NCBI RefSeq assembly: GCF_001591625.1 | Contig: NZ_BCVG01000004.1 | Span: forward strand, 46,118-110,117 | Reading direction: 5' to 3' | DNA: 64,000 bases | Source of the DNA: Metabacillus fastidiosus NBRC 101226 | GTDB lineage: Bacteria; Bacillota; Bacilli; Bacillales; Bacillaceae | In this document: positions 17,892-30,202 of the stretch, in pieces | Layout of the letters: each line of letters opens with the position of its first letter | How positions within the stretch are numbered: the stretch's first letter is position 1 | Notes under the pieces: generated by a model | Seen by the model: the letters and a program-made list of their open reading frames with translations, nothing else | What the model was told of the DNA's origin: nothing | Database searches by the model: none | Translations under genes and position numbers: made by a program

Positions 17892-18246
17892 TGTTTTCTC
17901 CTCATGATTTTTTATTCTACATCACTCTAGCGGAATCCTTCTTCCTATATGTTATAAAAATAAGAAACCTATCAAATTTTATAAAAAACTTGATTTATTA
18001 CTTATTTTTTCACATTTCACTTTTGTCGAATTTTTTTTCTATGACAAGCTTGACAAGTTCACAATAAATAGTTTATTCCTTCTACTCCAAGTCTAAACCT
18101 AAAACTGTATATTTTTATCACAATTTTTTATTATAATATAAATTCTTATCATTTACTATTAAATAATGAGCTTTTTATTAGAAAATAATGCTGATTTCTC
18201 CGGCACTTAATTATAATTAGAAAATAATATTGAAATTACTGTAATT
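17892..18246. other. Gene-free AT-rich stretch upstream of yqxD
   Basis: No coding frame with a ribosome binding site is seen. The only pattern is TCCGGCACTTAA at 18199-18210, which equals the 12 bases that lead into family A copy 1 at 7879 but is not followed by the repeat. The yqxD-dnaG-sigA promoter should lie here on the minus strand; no hexamer pair was convincing. Confidence 0.4.
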
Positions 18247-18342
18247 GGGCCTCCATTACGGCGGCATAAGCGAAGGTAAAATATTTATCTATATCAGAAT
18301 CATATTTGCCTACTTTCCGCTGTTAGCCTTATTACGAGGCCC
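18247..18342. repeat. Imperfect 96-base palindrome
   Basis: GGGCCTC at 18247-18253 matches GAGGCCC at 18336-18342. The inner parts (ATTACGGCGGCATAAGCG and CGCTGTTAGCCTTATTACG) remain partly complementary. It lies between ppsR and yqxD, about 160 bases beyond the ppsR stop. It may be a MITE-like relic or a stable hairpin; there is no T-tract to call it a terminator. Confidence 0.5.
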
Positions 18343-18502
18343 CCGTTGCCTTTTCCATAAAAAGAGGCATTCTCAAGATAAATATATCCTTCCTCTTTCA
18401 TTTAGAACTAATACAGCTCTCCAATTGATCCTGAAAGTATGTACGAGTAAAATCGAGAAAGAACAATTCATTATTGAGATCGCCCCCTATTTAGTTATTA
18501 TT

Positions 18503-19303
18503 TTAACGAATCATGAGATTTGCAATAATATTTGCTGTTTCCTCAACTGCTTTATTCGAAACATCTACTGTTTGGCAGCCAATTTTCTCTATTACTTTAT
18601 CAAAAAAGTTTAGCTCTTCTTTTATCCGATCAATATTTGCGTAAATAGCCTGGTCATTTAATCCTAGTGAAATAAGTCTTTCTTTTCTTATATGATTTAA
18701 TTTATCCGGACTAATACTTAAACCAATACATTTCTTTGCAGGAACTTTATACAGTTCTTCCGGTGGCTCTACCTCCGGAACTATTGGAACATTTGCCACT
18801 TTAAATCGCTTATGTGCAAGATATTGTGACAATGGTGTTTTCGATGTCCTTGATACACCAATTAAAACGATATCTGCTTTTAAAATTCCGCGCGGATCTC
18901 TTCCATCATCATATTTTACTGCAAATTCAATTGCCTCTACCTTTTTAAAATATTCCTCATCAAGCTTTCTTACTCTTCCTGGTTCATACTTAGCTAATTT
19001 ACCGTAAGCTGATTCCATCTTATCAATTAACGGGCCGATAATATCGTAATAGATAACCCCTTGTTTTTCTGCTTCCTTTATTAAATAATGCCTTAATTCT
19101 GGAACAACGAGTGTAAAACAGACGATAGCTCCCTCTGCCTTGGCAATTTCAACAATTTCTTTAATCGTTCCTTTATCTTCTACGTATGGAATTCTTTTTA
19201 TTTTCGCACCTGAACCATTAAACTGGCTGACTGCTGCTTTCACTACTAATTCCGCTGTCTCTCCAACAGAATCTGATATAATATAAACGACTCTATACCC
19301 CAT
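18503..19303 (-). CDS. ppsR: Pyruvate, phosphate dikinase regulatory protein (bifunctional kinase/phosphorylase)
   Basis: This DUF299 protein of 266 aa phosphorylates and dephosphorylates PEP-forming enzymes such as PPDK. The diagnostic P-loop [15 protein letters not shown] is near residue 150, and the N-terminus is [20 protein letters not shown] longer frame begins at 19336 inside the ccpN stop region. AGGGGGG before ATG 19303 decides the start. It lies 19 bases after ccpN, matching B. subtilis ccpN-yqfL, so it probably shares that transcript and a role in gluconeogenesis control. Confidence 0.93.
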   Translation of the reverse strand: MGYRVVYIISDSVGETAELVVKAAVSQFNGSGAKIKRIPYVEDKGTIKEIVEIAKAEGAIVCFTLVVPELRHYLIKEAEKQGVIYYDIIGPLIDKMESAYGKLAKYEPGRVRKLDEEYFKKVEAIEFAVKYDDGRDPRGILKADIVLIGVSRTSKTPLSQYLAHKRFKVANVPIVPEVEPPEELYKVPAKKCIGLSISPDKLNHIRKERLISLGLNDQAIYANIDRIKEELNFFDKVIEKIGCQTVDVSNKAVEETANIIANLMIR

Positions 19304-19322
19304 TTGAACCCCCCTAATCGAT

Positions 19323-19964
19323 CTATAATATTTCATCTTCAGTAAGATTAACTAATATTGAAGTCATATTTGTTTTTGTAACTCTTCCAATGACTTCAAA
19401 TCCCTTCTCTGTCTCTTTAACGACCGGCAATGCATCAATTTGCTTCTCAATAAGAGTAATAGCAACGTCAATGATATAATCCTCCTTACGGCAGATTGTT
19501 ATATTCGGCATTCTGGTCATAATAATATTTACTGGCACAGATGTAAGCTCTTGTTTACCTATACTGGCACGCAGCAAATCTTTTCTGGAGAGAACACCTA
19601 CTAATACAGCTGACTCATCGACTACAAATAATGTACCAACATCTTCAAGGAACATTGTGCATATAGCATCATATACTGATACATTCGTATTTACAACGAC
19701 TGGGATTGATTGAAAATCCCTCACCTTTAATTTCCTAAGTTTCTCAGCAATAAGCTGGGAACTCGTTTTCCCGGTATAAAAATAGCCGACACGAGGTCTC
19801 GCTTCTAAGTATCCGGCCATCGTTAAAATCGCTAAATCTGGACGTAAAGTGGCTCTTGTCAAATCTAATTTCTCCGCTATTTGTTCTCCAGTAATAGGGC
19901 CATCTCCTTTAACAATTTGTAAAATTTGTTCTTGGCGCTTATTTAGTTCGATCGTTCTCACCAC
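19323..19964 (-). CDS. ccpN: Transcriptional repressor CcpN
   Basis: CcpN represses gluconeogenic genes (gapB, pckA) during glycolytic growth in B. subtilis. The 213-aa protein has an N-terminal winged helix ([40 protein letters not shown]) and two CBS domains (about 80-135 and 145-205) that sense adenine nucleotides. Sequence matches the B. subtilis protein closely along its length. The start is GTG at 19964; the ribosome binding site (AGAAGGTGG) overlaps it closely, so the exact start could be a few bases away. The operon partner is ppsR. Confidence 0.93.
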   Translation of the reverse strand: MVRTIELNKRQEQILQIVKGDGPITGEQIAEKLDLTRATLRPDLAILTMAGYLEARPRVGYFYTGKTSSQLIAEKLRKLKVRDFQSIPVVVNTNVSVYDAICTMFLEDVGTLFVVDESAVLVGVLSRKDLLRASIGKQELTSVPVNIIMTRMPNITICRKEDYIIDVAITLIEKQIDALPVVKETEKGFEVIGRVTKTNMTSILVNLTEDEIL

Positions 19965-19988
19965 CTTCTGTTACGAATTTATCCCACA

Positions 19989-20134
19989 TTTAACGGACAG
20001 TAAGACTCCCACCTTAAGATTATAGCTAATGCATGGAAGATAGGCAGAAGATCAACTGCCCATAAAAGTCCAATTAGTTCAACTAACGATTAGTGGAGGA
20101 TGAGGAAAACCCTACTGATCGAAGTTTCACTTTA
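19989..20134 (+). repeat. Family A repeat, copy 2
   Basis: Runs from TTTAACGGACAGTAAGACTC to GAAGTTTCACTTTA. The H1 arms GGACAGT and ACTGCCC, and the H3 arms TAGTGGAGG and CCCTACTGA, can pair with mismatches. It occupies the gap between the ccpN start and glyS. It lacks the H2 segment seen in copies 1 and 4. Confidence 0.75.
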
Positions 20135-20140
20135 TGAAAA

Positions 20141-20258
20141 AGAGACTGTCTTATAAAGAGCCCCCTTCCACAACGATAAGATATAGCTGTTCTATCTGTT
20201 AAAACACTTGCTATATATAAAGTTAAAGAAAAGTCATACCTTTATTTTAAGACAGCCT
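20141..20258. repeat. Small element with MITE-like inverted ends
   Basis: AGACTGTCTTA at 20143-20153 is repeated inverted at 20248-20258 (TAAGACAGCCT, one mismatch). The interior has no reading frame. It lies between family A copies 2 and 3. Flanking target duplications were not found by eye. Confidence 0.45.
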
Positions 20259-20278
20259 TATTCTTCTTTATCCCAGTC

Positions 20279-20422
20279 TTAACGGGCAGTAAGACCCCAC
20301 TTCAAAGCTCCAGCAATTCGAAGAAGGTAAATGGGGGATCCAACTGCCTGTAAAGGTCCGATTGGTTCAACTAACCTCCAGTACGGGATCGGGAAAATCC
20401 AACTGAAGGAAGTTTCACTTTA
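20279..20422 (+). repeat. Family A repeat, copy 3, overlapping the glyS stop codon
   Basis: Runs from TTAACGGGCAGTAAGACCCC to GAAGTTTCACTTTA. H1 is GGGCAGT (20284-20290) with ACTGCCT (20343-20349). The terminal TTA at 20420-20422 is the glyS stop codon (TAA) read on the minus strand. Confidence 0.75.
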
Positions 20423-22486
20423 TTTCACAATAATACTATTCATTTTAGCGTATGTTTGGATAAGATTTGATAAGCCCTTCATTTGAGCAAGCCTATTTTG
20501 CTTTATTGCTTCATTTTCTGACATAACCATTGTTCCGTCAAAATAAGTATTGATTTCTGTTTTTAATGAAGCAAGTATTTTAAAGGTTTCGCTCTCATTA
20601 ATGCTTTCCTCTAGCTGATACACTTTGTCTTTCACTGCTAAATATTTATTGTAAAGCGATTTCTCACTTTCATTTTCAAAAAGAGCTGAATCGATGTCTG
20701 CTTTTTCTGCTGATTTAGCAATGTTCATGACACGTGATAATGCCTCAACAACTTCCTTGAATTCTTCATTCTCTGCTTCACGCTCTAATACTTCTGCACG
20801 AGCTATGAGTGAATTTACTTCCTGATTTGTTGATTCTAACACTGCCTCAACTAAATCATGACGAATATGATGCTCTGCTAGCACATATTTCAGACGTAAT
20901 TTAAAGAATGCTACTAAATCCTGCTTCGCTTTTTCAATATTGAATTGCGAATAATTTGCAAGTGCCAGTTCAAATAATACAGGCAAAGAGATATTCCATT
21001 TCTTAGATAAAAGAATTTGTACGATTCCGCTGGCCTGTCTTCTTAGGGCATAAGGATCTTGGGAGCCTGTCGGAATTTTATCAATTGCAAAAAATCCGGC
21101 AATCGTGTCAAGCTTATCAGCTAATGCTAAAGCTGCACCGACATTTGTTGAAGGTGACGCATCCTCAGCATGACGCGGCATATAATGCTCGTTGATCGCT
21201 GTTGATACCGAATCATTTTCACCGCTCAGCTTTGCATATTTCTCACCGATGTTCCCTTGAAGTTCCGGGAATTCATTTACCATTTGTGTTACAAGGTCAA
21301 ATTTACAAATAGCTGCTGCTCTGTTCACATTTTCTTTCTCTTCTGTAGAAAAATTCAGCTCTTCTGCAATCTTACCTGAAAGGTTAACTACGCGTAAAAC
21401 TTTCTCACCTAATGTACCAAGTTCTTCATGGAACACAATATTATTAAGTTTTGAAACCGCATCATCGATATTTAATTTTAAATCTTCCTTATAGAAGAAA
21501 TCTGCATCGGATAATCTTGCACGCAATACTTTTTCATTTCCTCTTGCAACGTTTTCTAAATGCTCAGTATTCCCATTTCTCACTGTCACAAAGTTCGGCT
21601 GCAATTGTCCCTCACTGTTACGTACTGGGAAATAACGTTGATGCTCTCTCATTGTTGTAACTAATACTTCATCTGGAAGTGCTAAGTATTCGTCCTCAAA
21701 TGAACCGAAAAGAGCCGTTGGATATTCAACTAAATTATTTACTTCTTCAAGAAGATCTTCATCCACCGGAATAACCCAGTTATTATCTTGTTCTAATTTT
21801 CTTAACTGGCTGCGGATATCTTCTTTACGTTTCACTGGATCTACAATGACAAATTCATTTTTTAAAATTTCTTCGTATTGCAGAGGACTTGCAATTTCAG
21901 TTTTCCCGCCTAAGAAACGATGCCCATAAGTTGTTCTTCCAGTTTGAACTTTTGTAATTTCAAATGGGATAATCTCATCACCAAAAAGAGCAATCAGCCA
22001 TTTAATCGGACGGATAAAACGCATTTCTTCGCTTCCCCAGCGCATGTTTTTTGGAAAAGTTAATCCAGTAATAATATTAGCAACTTCTTTTAAAAGCTCT
22101 TTTGTCTCTGTACCTTTAATGAACTTTTGAACATGAACATATTCAACACCGTTTATTTCTTTAAAATAAATATCTTCTACAGAAGCTCCTTGCCCTTTTG
22201 TGAAGCCGATTGCTGCCTTAGACCAGCTTCCATCTTCATTTAAAGCGATTTTTTTCGCCGGGCCTTTCGCTTCTTCTTCAATATTTTCCTGTTTCTCAGC
22301 AACATCCTGCACTAAAACGGCTAATCGTCTCGGCGTAGAATAAGACTTTACAGCACCGAAAGAAATTTTTGAACTTTCGAGCCATTTTGAAAGCTTTTCT
22401 GTTAACTGATTCATTGCATTTGTTACATACTGAGCTGGAACTTCCTCTAAACCAAGTTCAATTAATAAATCACGTTTATTTTCCAT
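20420..22486 (-). CDS. glyS: Glycyl-tRNA synthetase beta subunit
   Basis: GlyS is the tRNA-binding subunit of the bacterial alpha2-beta2 glycyl-tRNA synthetase. The 688-aa protein begins [20 protein letters not shown] and includes [18 protein letters not shown] and the HD-like core near residues 400-500. An anticodon-binding helical domain ends it. Length matches B. subtilis (about 680). A longer frame starts at 22504, but GGGGAGGT precedes ATG 22486 at good spacing. It overlaps glyQ by 11 bases. The stop codon falls within a family A repeat. Confidence 0.96.
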   Translation of the reverse strand: MENKRDLLIELGLEEVPAQYVTNAMNQLTEKLSKWLESSKISFGAVKSYSTPRRLAVLVQDVAEKQENIEEEAKGPAKKIALNEDGSWSKAAIGFTKGQGASVEDIYFKEINGVEYVHVQKFIKGTETKELLKEVANIITGLTFPKNMRWGSEEMRFIRPIKWLIALFGDEIIPFEITKVQTGRTTYGHRFLGGKTEIASPLQYEEILKNEFVIVDPVKRKEDIRSQLRKLEQDNNWVIPVDEDLLEEVNNLVEYPTALFGSFEDEYLALPDEVLVTTMREHQRYFPVRNSEGQLQPNFVTVRNGNTEHLENVARGNEKVLRARLSDADFFYKEDLKLNIDDAVSKLNNIVFHEELGTLGEKVLRVVNLSGKIAEELNFSTEEKENVNRAAAICKFDLVTQMVNEFPELQGNIGEKYAKLSGENDSVSTAINEHYMPRHAEDASPSTNVGAALALADKLDTIAGFFAIDKIPTGSQDPYALRRQASGIVQILLSKKWNISLPVLFELALANYSQFNIEKAKQDLVAFFKLRLKYVLAEHHIRHDLVEAVLESTNQEVNSLIARAEVLEREAENEEFKEVVEALSRVMNIAKSAEKADIDSALFENESEKSLYNKYLAVKDKVYQLEESINESETFKILASLKTEINTYFDGTMVMSENEAIKQNRLAQMKGLSNLIQTYAKMNSIIVK

Positions 22487-23369
22487 TTTTAAGTACCTCC
22501 CCATCTTGAAGCATTGGGAAACCTAGTTTTTCACGCTCATCATAATATGTTTTCGCTACTTTTCTAGCTAAATTTCTTACACGAGCGATATAACCCGTTC
22601 TTTCTGTAACAGAAATCGCTCCTTTAGCATCTAAAAGATTAAATGTGTGTGAACATTTTAAAACATAATCATACGCAGGATGAACAAGTCCCTCATCCAT
22701 TTGGCGAATTGCTTCCTTCTCATAAGTTGAGAACAGTTCAAATAACATATCTGTATTTGAAGTTTCAAAGGCATATTTTGAATGCTCGTATTCAGGCATG
22801 CGGAAAATGTCTCCCACAGTAAATCCATCTGTCCATTCTAAATCAAATACATTTTCTTTATCTTGAATATACGATGCAAGTCTTTCAATTCCATACGTAA
22901 TTTCCGCAGAAACCGGTTTACAATCAAGTCCACCTACTTGCTGGAAATACGTAAATTGAGTAATTTCCATCCCATCAAGCCAAACCTCCCAGCCAAGACC
23001 CGCACAGCCTAGGGAAGGGTTTTCCCAGTTATCCTCAACAAAGCGAATGTCATGCTCTAATGGATCAATACCTAATGCACGCAGGGAGTCTAAATAAAGC
23101 TCCTGAATATTATCAGGTGAAGGCTTGATAATTACTTGGAATTGATGATGCTGATATAACCTATTTGGGTTTTCACCGTAACGGCCATCAGCTGGACGTC
23201 TTGAAGGCTCTACATACGCAACCTTCCACGGCTCAGGACCGATACTGCGTAAAAACGTATAAGGGCTCATCGTTCCTGCACCTTTCTCAGTATCATATGC
23301 CTGCATTAAAATACAGCCTTGGTCAGACCAATGCTTTTGTAATGTTAATATCATTTCTTGAATGTTCAT
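22476..23369 (-). CDS. glyQ: Glycyl-tRNA synthetase alpha subunit
   Basis: GlyQ is the catalytic class-II subunit that activates glycine. The 297-aa protein begins [19 protein letters not shown] and contains [20 protein letters not shown] and the core [16 protein letters not shown]. The frame extends further upstream into the leader, but GGAGGTG lies 5-7 bases before ATG 23369. It is the first gene of glyQS, controlled by the T-box leader directly upstream. Confidence 0.97.
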   Translation of the reverse strand: MNIQEMILTLQKHWSDQGCILMQAYDTEKGAGTMSPYTFLRSIGPEPWKVAYVEPSRRPADGRYGENPNRLYQHHQFQVIIKPSPDNIQELYLDSLRALGIDPLEHDIRFVEDNWENPSLGCAGLGWEVWLDGMEITQFTYFQQVGGLDCKPVSAEITYGIERLASYIQDKENVFDLEWTDGFTVGDIFRMPEYEHSKYAFETSNTDMLFELFSTYEKEAIRQMDEGLVHPAYDYVLKCSHTFNLLDAKGAISVTERTGYIARVRNLARKVAKTYYDEREKLGFPMLQDGEVLKNGK

Positions 23370-23393
23370 TACAAACACCTCCATAATTTTAAA

Positions 23394-23609
23394 TAAAAAA
23401 ACTCTCGTCCCTATGTCTGTATAAGACATAGGGACGAGAGTTACCCGCGGTTCCACCCTAATTGCTAAAATATATTAGCCTCTTTCAATCGTTCTGCTCA
23501 GGAATGCCTTTTCCTTCCGACTCATTCCTTAGCTTTCACCATCCTAAGGTCGCTTTTTAATGAATTTATTCGTAAGTACTTCTTTCCTTCAACACAGTAT
23601 TTTATTAAA
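23394..23609 (-). promoter_or_regulatory. Glycine T-box riboswitch leader of glyQS
   Basis: The minus strand carries the T-box sequence TTAGGGTGGAACCGCGGGT (23443-23461) before a long terminator stem (23401-23418 with 23424-23441, 18 perfect pairs) that ends in seven T residues. Further upstream are the Stem I elements GCGACCTTAGG and GGTGAAAGC, plus a candidate specifier GGC (glycine) at 23506-23508 in GGAAAAGGCATTCC. Uncharged tRNA-Gly would pair with both sites, form the antiterminator and switch on glyQS. Confidence 0.95.
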
Positions 23610-23638
23610 TAGAATCTTAATCGAAAAAACCACTCATG

Positions 23639-24394
23639 TCAAATAAATTTTCCTTTTAAATTATCTATTTGTGTTAGAAACCGCTTTGATTTCAAATGAA
23701 GTCCGGAATATTCTTCATAATATGCGTCAATAACATGCTTTAATTCTAATTTTGTTTCCTCTTTGACAGAAATCTGACCTAAACGGTTTAAATCGAAATG
23801 ATAAAATAGCCGCAGCAATTTTACAGTGTTTTGAGAAATTTGCAGACGATACGGATCTTTTTCAAAACAGCGGTGACAAATAAATCCGCCTTCACGGATA
23901 GAAAAATGGAACGTTCCATCTTTTTCCCCACATACAGCACAACTGTCCAGCTGCGGGTGCAGCCCTATTACACTTAACATCTTTATTTCAAAAATATTAA
24001 TAAGAATTTCCGGGTCTACCCCTTCATCTAACAACTGTAAAGTTTGCTTAAAAAATTCAAATAAAAATGGATTTTTTTCAAAGTTCTCTGTACTTTTATC
24101 GAGTAATTCAGCTATGTATGAAGCATATGCAGTGAGGAAAATATCCTCTTTTATATTTCTCATAGAAAGGATGGTTTCACCTTGCTGCAAGCTTCCTAGT
24201 CCACTTGTTTTTTGAAATAAAAACGAGCCGTAAGTAAGAAGTTGGGTAATAGCTGAAAGGCGGCTTTTTGGTTTTTTCGCCCCTCTCGCCATGAGCCCAA
24301 CTTTTCCTAGTTCACGAGTATATATTGTAATAATTTTATTTGATTCTCCGTAATCTGTTGATCTGATTACGATACCCTCGCATTTTTGAAGCAA
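23639..24394 (-). CDS. recO: DNA repair protein RecO
   Basis: RecO helps load RecA onto SSB-coated DNA in RecFOR repair. The 251-aa protein has an N-terminal OB fold ([20 protein letters not shown]), a helical middle, and a C-terminal zinc-binding region with cysteines in [13 protein letters not shown] and [15 protein letters not shown]. The start is a TTG at 24394, matching the family N-terminus ML-KCEGIV, with a weak GGTGAAG upstream. Genes yqzL and era precede it on the same strand. Confidence 0.95.
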   Translation of the reverse strand: MLQKCEGIVIRSTDYGESNKIITIYTRELGKVGLMARGAKKPKSRLSAITQLLTYGSFLFQKTSGLGSLQQGETILSMRNIKEDIFLTAYASYIAELLDKSTENFEKNPFLFEFFKQTLQLLDEGVDPEILINIFEIKMLSVIGLHPQLDSCAVCGEKDGTFHFSIREGGFICHRCFEKDPYRLQISQNTVKLLRLFYHFDLNRLGQISVKEETKLELKHVIDAYYEEYSGLHLKSKRFLTQIDNLKGKFI

Positions 24395-24427
24395 ATTTCT
24401 TCACCGTCCAGCTAGACCAGCCAAGAC

Positions 24428-24571
24428 TTAAGAAATTGGAAAATCTAATTCGGCTAGTTCGTCTTCTTGAGAATCGGGTCTATCATCGTTTTCCTTTTCT
24501 AACTCTTTAAACAGAAGATACGTATCAACGCTACCTGTTTCCGAAAAGACTTTCCAGGTAAAATTCAACAT
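24428..24571 (-). CDS. yqzL: Small protein YqzL
   Basis: A 47-codon frame encodes MLNFTWKVFSETGSVDTYLL followed by FKELEKEND and an acidic tail ending ELDFPIS. It is preceded by AAAGGTGGGG at good spacing. Length, N-terminus and place between era and recO match YqzL-type proteins. Function is unknown; it may be co-transcribed with era and recO. Confidence 0.88.
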   Translation of the reverse strand: MLNFTWKVFSETGSVDTYLLFKELEKENDDRPDSQEDELAELDFPIS

Positions 24572-24679
24572 ATAAACCCCACCTTTCTGTTTTTAACACT
24601 AGCAAGCTTTATCCAATTTCTTATTCTATATCTTGACCTTCTTTTATCTGTTTCATGTTAAACAATTTTTGCTAACTGT

Positions 24680-26000
<1,321 letters not shown>

Positions 26001-26110
26001 CTAATTGGCTTAACCTTATCTCCTCTTAATTTTACCTAAAGTATAGAAGAATTTCATCCTTCTATACCGTTTGTAATATTTTTGTAAATTTCCCGCATTA
26101 TATCTTTTTA

Positions 26111-26491
26111 TTATAAAAATATTTTCGGAAAAAATATAATCATTCCAATAATAGCAGCTAAGATAGCATAAATGAATACTGCTCCTGCAGCCGCATCTTT
26201 TGCTGCCTTCGCCAATGGATGATACTCAGATGTTACTAAATCAACAATCTTTTCCAAAGCTGTATTAATAAGCTCCAGGGCAAGAGTGCCTCCTATCAGA
26301 AAAAGAACAATGATCCATTCTACTCGTGATAGAGAGATTATAATAGAAGTGATAATGACAGCAACTGAAATAATACAATGAATTTTAAAATTTCTTTCCG
26401 TCTGGAATGTGTCTTTAATACCTGCCGATGCAAAAACAAAACTTCTCAAAAATCGTTTCAATCCATTATTCCGCTGATCTTTTGAGTCCAT
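26111..26491 (-). CDS. dgkA: Undecaprenol kinase (diacylglycerol kinase family)
   Basis: The 126-aa membrane enzyme has about three hydrophobic helices (near 48-66, 70-88 and 100-122). The family motif [20 protein letters not shown] carries the catalytic Glu residues. The Gram-positive members phosphorylate undecaprenol rather than diacylglycerol, recycling the wall-lipid carrier. It overlaps ybeY by 26 bases, so the two are tightly coupled. Confidence 0.92.
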   Translation of the reverse strand: MDSKDQRNNGLKRFLRSFVFASAGIKDTFQTERNFKIHCIISVAVIITSIIISLSRVEWIIVLFLIGGTLALELINTALEKIVDLVTSEYHPLAKAAKDAAAGAVFIYAILAAIIGMIIFFPKIFL

Positions 26492-26945
26492 ATTGTTCTA
26501 ATATTTCCTTTTGCTTATTGAACATCTTTTTCTCATCTTCCTCATTCATATGATCATATCCTAGTAAATGTAAGAAACCATGAACAGCTAAAAAGCCTAA
26601 TTCTCTTAAAAATGTATGACCATATTCATCCGCCTGTTCTCTCGCACGAGGAATAGAAATAATAATATCCCCTAAAACTGTCGGCATGTCCAAGCCTATA
26701 ATTTCAAGTTCTCCCTCTCCCATTTCCTCCAGCGCAAATGAGATGACATCTGTAGGCTGATCCTTATCTCTATATTCTTTATTTATTTCTTGTATACGCT
26801 CATTTGATACAAATGTGACACTTAATTCCGTATCTTGTTCCACAGCTTCCATTTCAGCTGCAAACTGCAGTAATTCCTCGACTTTACTTATTTCTTCTTC
26901 TGTCAGTTCCTCTGTTTCATCGATAAGATCAATATCTAGTCTCAT
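26466..26945 (-). CDS. ybeY: Endoribonuclease YbeY
   Basis: YbeY is a metal-dependent RNase that matures the 16S rRNA 3' end and takes part in ribosome quality control. The 159-aa protein has the zinc motif [11 protein letters not shown] near residue 125 and the upstream block [15 protein letters not shown]. Its ATG overlaps the pgpH stop as ATGA, and its own end overlaps dgkA. Confidence 0.96.
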   Translation of the reverse strand: MRLDIDLIDETEELTEEEISKVEELLQFAAEMEAVEQDTELSVTFVSNERIQEINKEYRDKDQPTDVISFALEEMGEGELEIIGLDMPTVLGDIIISIPRAREQADEYGHTFLRELGFLAVHGFLHLLGYDHMNEEDEKKMFNKQKEILEQYGLKRSAE

Positions 26946-29101
26946 GATTTTTTCTCCTTCTGTTTTTTATTTAATTCCGGGTATTCGATTCTTGAATGGA
27001 AGATTCCCTTCAATGTCTCACAGAAAGATTTCGCAATAATATCAAGCTCTTTTAATGTAATATCACATTCATTCAGCTGATTATCCTGTAATCGGTCAGC
27101 AATAATCGACCTTACCAGCTTTTCAATTTTTTCCGGTGTCGGATTGGACATCGAACGTACTGCAGCCTCTACACTATCAGCGATAGAAATAATCGCTATC
27201 TCCTTTGTTTGCGGCTTTGGACCTGGATAGCGAAATTCATCTTCATAAATAGCATCATTCGTTTCCTTCGCTTTATGGTAAAAGTATTTGAGAAGCGTTG
27301 TTCCATGATGCTGTTCCGCAATATCAATAAATTCTTTTGGCATCTTATGTTTACGTAAAATCTCCACTCCGTCCGTAACGTGAGCGATAATGATATTTTT
27401 ACTTAGCTGTGCAGAGAGCTTGTTATGGGGATTTTCAATATTCATTTGGTTTTCGATAAAATACCTCGGACGCTTTGTTTTTCCAATATCATGATAATAA
27501 GCGCCAACCCTTGCTAAAAGCCCATTCGCTCCAATTGCTTCACAAGCTGATTCAGATAAATTAGCTACCATAACACTATGGTGATAAGTACCTGGCGTTT
27601 CCGTTAATATCTTTCTTAGTAAAGGATGATTAGGACTTGAATACTCAATTAATTTCATTGCAGATAAAATACCAAATCCCGTTTCAAAAAACGGCATAAA
27701 ACCAATCGTCAGTACAGAAGAAACAAGCCCTGAAACACTTGCCATAATAAAGTAGGACCCTGTTTCTAAGTTTGAATATGTTCCATTAGTAATAAGCATA
27801 ACTGCATTAATAATAATGAGATTAATTAACGCTACAAATAAGCCGGCTTGTAAAATTTTTGATCTTAAATTTTGCTCGCCTAAAAATAATATGCCACCGA
27901 GACAGCCAAATAAATAATAAATACCAATTTGGAAATTAAATGTTCCTGTAACACCTTCATTAAAAATAATGCTTCCAGTTACAGCTAAAATCATACTCGT
28001 TAAAATAGCTAATCTCTCATTAATGAGGAGCTTAATAAGCATCGGTCCCATCGCAATCGGGACAACATAACCAATATATGTATAATCAATTTTTTGAAAC
28101 AAGCTAACAATTTTCAGTAATAAAATCGTTATGGAGAAAATAAGACAATAGAGGAGAAGATAATTATTTTTCTTTAAAGCTTGTTTTTCAAGCTTTTCAA
28201 AATAGTAAATAATAGCAGCAACAATTAATAAAATAAGTAAGCCGGCTCCTATAAAAGGCTTATACGATTTCTCATTATCCAATAAACCGACGAGGCCTAA
28301 TTTCCGGTAAATTTCCCGATTAATAAGCTCATCTTCTTCAACGATAATCTGTCCTTGCTTAATTTGAACTTCTTTTACATTATCGACTGCTTGCTGCCTC
28401 TTTATTTCCGTTGCTTCTAAATCAAACACATAGTTTGGAGTAATTGCAAATTTTCCAAGCTCTGTTGCCGATTTAAGAATGTCTTGACGGAGCGGCGCAT
28501 ATTGTAATTCTTCATGCACCTGGTTTTTTGCTTCCGTAAGCTGAACAATCGGAATTTCCTTGCTCATAATATTGTTAACCGCTGTAACGACTGCATCTTT
28601 AGCCATTTTCAATTCATCATTTTTTGCGGCTAATAATGTCTCAAAAACATTTTCTGGAATTCTTTCATTTATCGAAGAAGTTAATTTTTTTTGCAGGCTT
28701 TTTAACTTTGCTTCCTCTATTGGCAAAGTCTTATTTTTCCCTTTTTCAGCGGAATTAGATTCCTCATTTACTTCTATAATCGTATCAAAAATCGAAGAAA
28801 CAAGATCCACCTGCTTATCTGTAATTTCCCTTCTTAGGACATACTGATCTTCGACAGAATCATAGGCCTCCTGCTGTTTTCTTTCTGTCTCAATTTTATC
28901 TTCTACTGTTATTGGTGCATAGATCGTCTGATCTGATAAAGAAAATAACTCAACATCTAATGTTTCCGGTTTTATATTACTGTATAAAGCTGCAAAAATA
29001 ACAGCCCCTAAAATGAAGTATAGAAAAATATTCAAGAAACGATACTCTCTTAATTGTCTAAACAGATGATGGCTTTTTGATCGCATCCCGTCTTTTTCCA
29101 T
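26942..29101 (-). CDS. pgpH: Cyclic-di-AMP phosphodiesterase PgpH (7TM-HD)
   Basis: PgpH lowers c-di-AMP by hydrolysis to pApA. The 719-aa protein has one N-terminal membrane helix (about 23-43), a large extracytoplasmic region (about 45-270) and seven clustered helices (about 275-465). A cytoplasmic HD domain ends it, with [13 protein letters not shown] and [14 protein letters not shown] supplying the metal ligands and [13 protein letters not shown] the distal ligands. A GTG at 29113 is in frame, but AAGGTGGTG precedes ATG 29101. phoH lies upstream and ybeY downstream. Confidence 0.95.
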   Translation of the reverse strand: MEKDGMRSKSHHLFRQLREYRFLNIFLYFILGAVIFAALYSNIKPETLDVELFSLSDQTIYAPITVEDKIETERKQQEAYDSVEDQYVLRREITDKQVDLVSSIFDTIIEVNEESNSAEKGKNKTLPIEEAKLKSLQKKLTSSINERIPENVFETLLAAKNDELKMAKDAVVTAVNNIMSKEIPIVQLTEAKNQVHEELQYAPLRQDILKSATELGKFAITPNYVFDLEATEIKRQQAVDNVKEVQIKQGQIIVEEDELINREIYRKLGLVGLLDNEKSYKPFIGAGLLILLIVAAIIYYFEKLEKQALKKNNYLLLYCLIFSITILLLKIVSLFQKIDYTYIGYVVPIAMGPMLIKLLINERLAILTSMILAVTGSIIFNEGVTGTFNFQIGIYYLFGCLGGILFLGEQNLRSKILQAGLFVALINLIIINAVMLITNGTYSNLETGSYFIMASVSGLVSSVLTIGFMPFFETGFGILSAMKLIEYSSPNHPLLRKILTETPGTYHHSVMVANLSESACEAIGANGLLARVGAYYHDIGKTKRPRYFIENQMNIENPHNKLSAQLSKNIIIAHVTDGVEILRKHKMPKEFIDIAEQHHGTTLLKYFYHKAKETNDAIYEDEFRYPGPKPQTKEIAIISIADSVEAAVRSMSNPTPEKIEKLVRSIIADRLQDNQLNECDITLKELDIIAKSFCETLKGIFHSRIEYPELNKKQKEKKS

Positions 29102-29230
29102 AGAAGGCACCACCTTATTAGGAATCTACTTAATTAGAATGAATTTCAGCCTGTATTTTCTTTTCTTCCAAAGAAAACTCGCCAATTGGCGAGCTTCTAA
29201 AGGAGCTAATCGGATTAATGGCTTTTTCGC

Positions 29231-30199
29231 TTATCTTTCATCTTCTATTTGTTCATAAGCATTAATAATTCTCGCCACAAGCGGATGTCGAACAACGTCT
29301 GACTGCTCAAGCTCAATAAACTCAATCCCTTTAATATTTGCCAGTACTTCTCTGGCAATAGCTAGACCTGACTTTACTCCTCTTGGCAAATCAATTTGTG
29401 TAGCATCACCTGTAATGACCATTTTAGAGCCAAAACCTAATCTTGTTAAAAACATTTTCATTTGTGCCGGCGTCGTATTCTGTGCCTCATCCAAAATAAC
29501 GAAAGCATCATCTAAAGTACGCCCTCTCATATAAGCTAGCGGCGCAATTTCAATCGTCCCGCGCTCAATGAGCCTTACCGTATGCTCCATTCCAAGCACA
29601 TCATGAAGTGCATCGTATAATGGTCTTAAATATGGATCAACCTTTTCCTTTAAATCTCCAGGTAAAAACCCTAGACTTTCTCCAGCTTCAACTGCCGGCC
29701 GAGTTAAAATAATTCTTTTAATAGAACCATTTTTCAATGCATTCACGGCCATTACTACAGCCAAATATGTTTTTCCGGTACCAGCCGGGCCAATTCCAAA
29801 AACGAGATCCTTTTTTTGAATGGCAGTTACATATTGACTTTGTCCAAGCGTTTTAACTCGAATGGACTTTCCTTTAGCATTTTTAGTAATTTCCATATTG
29901 TACAAATTTTCAAATTGATCTAATTTGCCATTTTGGGCCATACTAATTGCGTAAATAATATCGCGTTCACTAATATTGATCCCTTTTCGAATAATTATTA
30001 AAAGAGATTTAAACATTTCATCCACTAATTGAACGCTGGATTGCTCGCCTTGAACATACACAGCTCCGCCTCTTGTTACAATTGAAACTTGCAATTCATC
30101 TTCTATTCTTTTTAAATGAACATCATTGTTCCCAAATAAAGCGATTGCTTCATTCGGATTATCTAATTGTTGATTCATTGTCACTAATTCTTCTGGCAT
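29231..30199 (-). CDS. phoH: PhoH-family ATPase
   Basis: The 322-aa protein has an N-terminal KH-like region (about 20-90) and a PhoH ATPase domain with Walker A GIGPAGTGKTY near 135 and Walker B AFVILDEAQNTTPAQM near 235. PhoH proteins are linked to RNA metabolism and ribosome maturation through neighbours such as ybeY and era, both nearby here. The substrate is unknown. GGGAGAC precedes the ATG; yqfD ends 3 bases upstream. Confidence 0.94.
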   Translation of the reverse strand: MPEELVTMNQQLDNPNEAIALFGNNDVHLKRIEDELQVSIVTRGGAVYVQGEQSSVQLVDEMFKSLLIIIRKGINISERDIIYAISMAQNGKLDQFENLYNMEITKNAKGKSIRVKTLGQSQYVTAIQKKDLVFGIGPAGTGKTYLAVVMAVNALKNGSIKRIILTRPAVEAGESLGFLPGDLKEKVDPYLRPLYDALHDVLGMEHTVRLIERGTIEIAPLAYMRGRTLDDAFVILDEAQNTTPAQMKMFLTRLGFGSKMVITGDATQIDLPRGVKSGLAIAREVLANIKGIEFIELEQSDVVRHPLVARIINAYEQIEDER

Positions 30200-30202
30200 T
30201 AT

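Noticed and set aside
18245..18613. A 122-codon plus-strand frame upstream of and overlapping ppsR
   Set aside because: It runs antisense through the ppsR 3' end and the 96-base palindrome, has no ribosome binding site and has a composition unlike a protein (many Ile, Cys, Asn).
23401..23441. Simple terminator before glyQ
   Set aside because: It is the expression platform of the T-box riboswitch, not a terminator of another gene.
24396..24427. Possible family B fragment (GTCCAGCTAGACC) upstream of recO
   Set aside because: Only about a dozen bases resemble common Bacillus repeats; too short to support.
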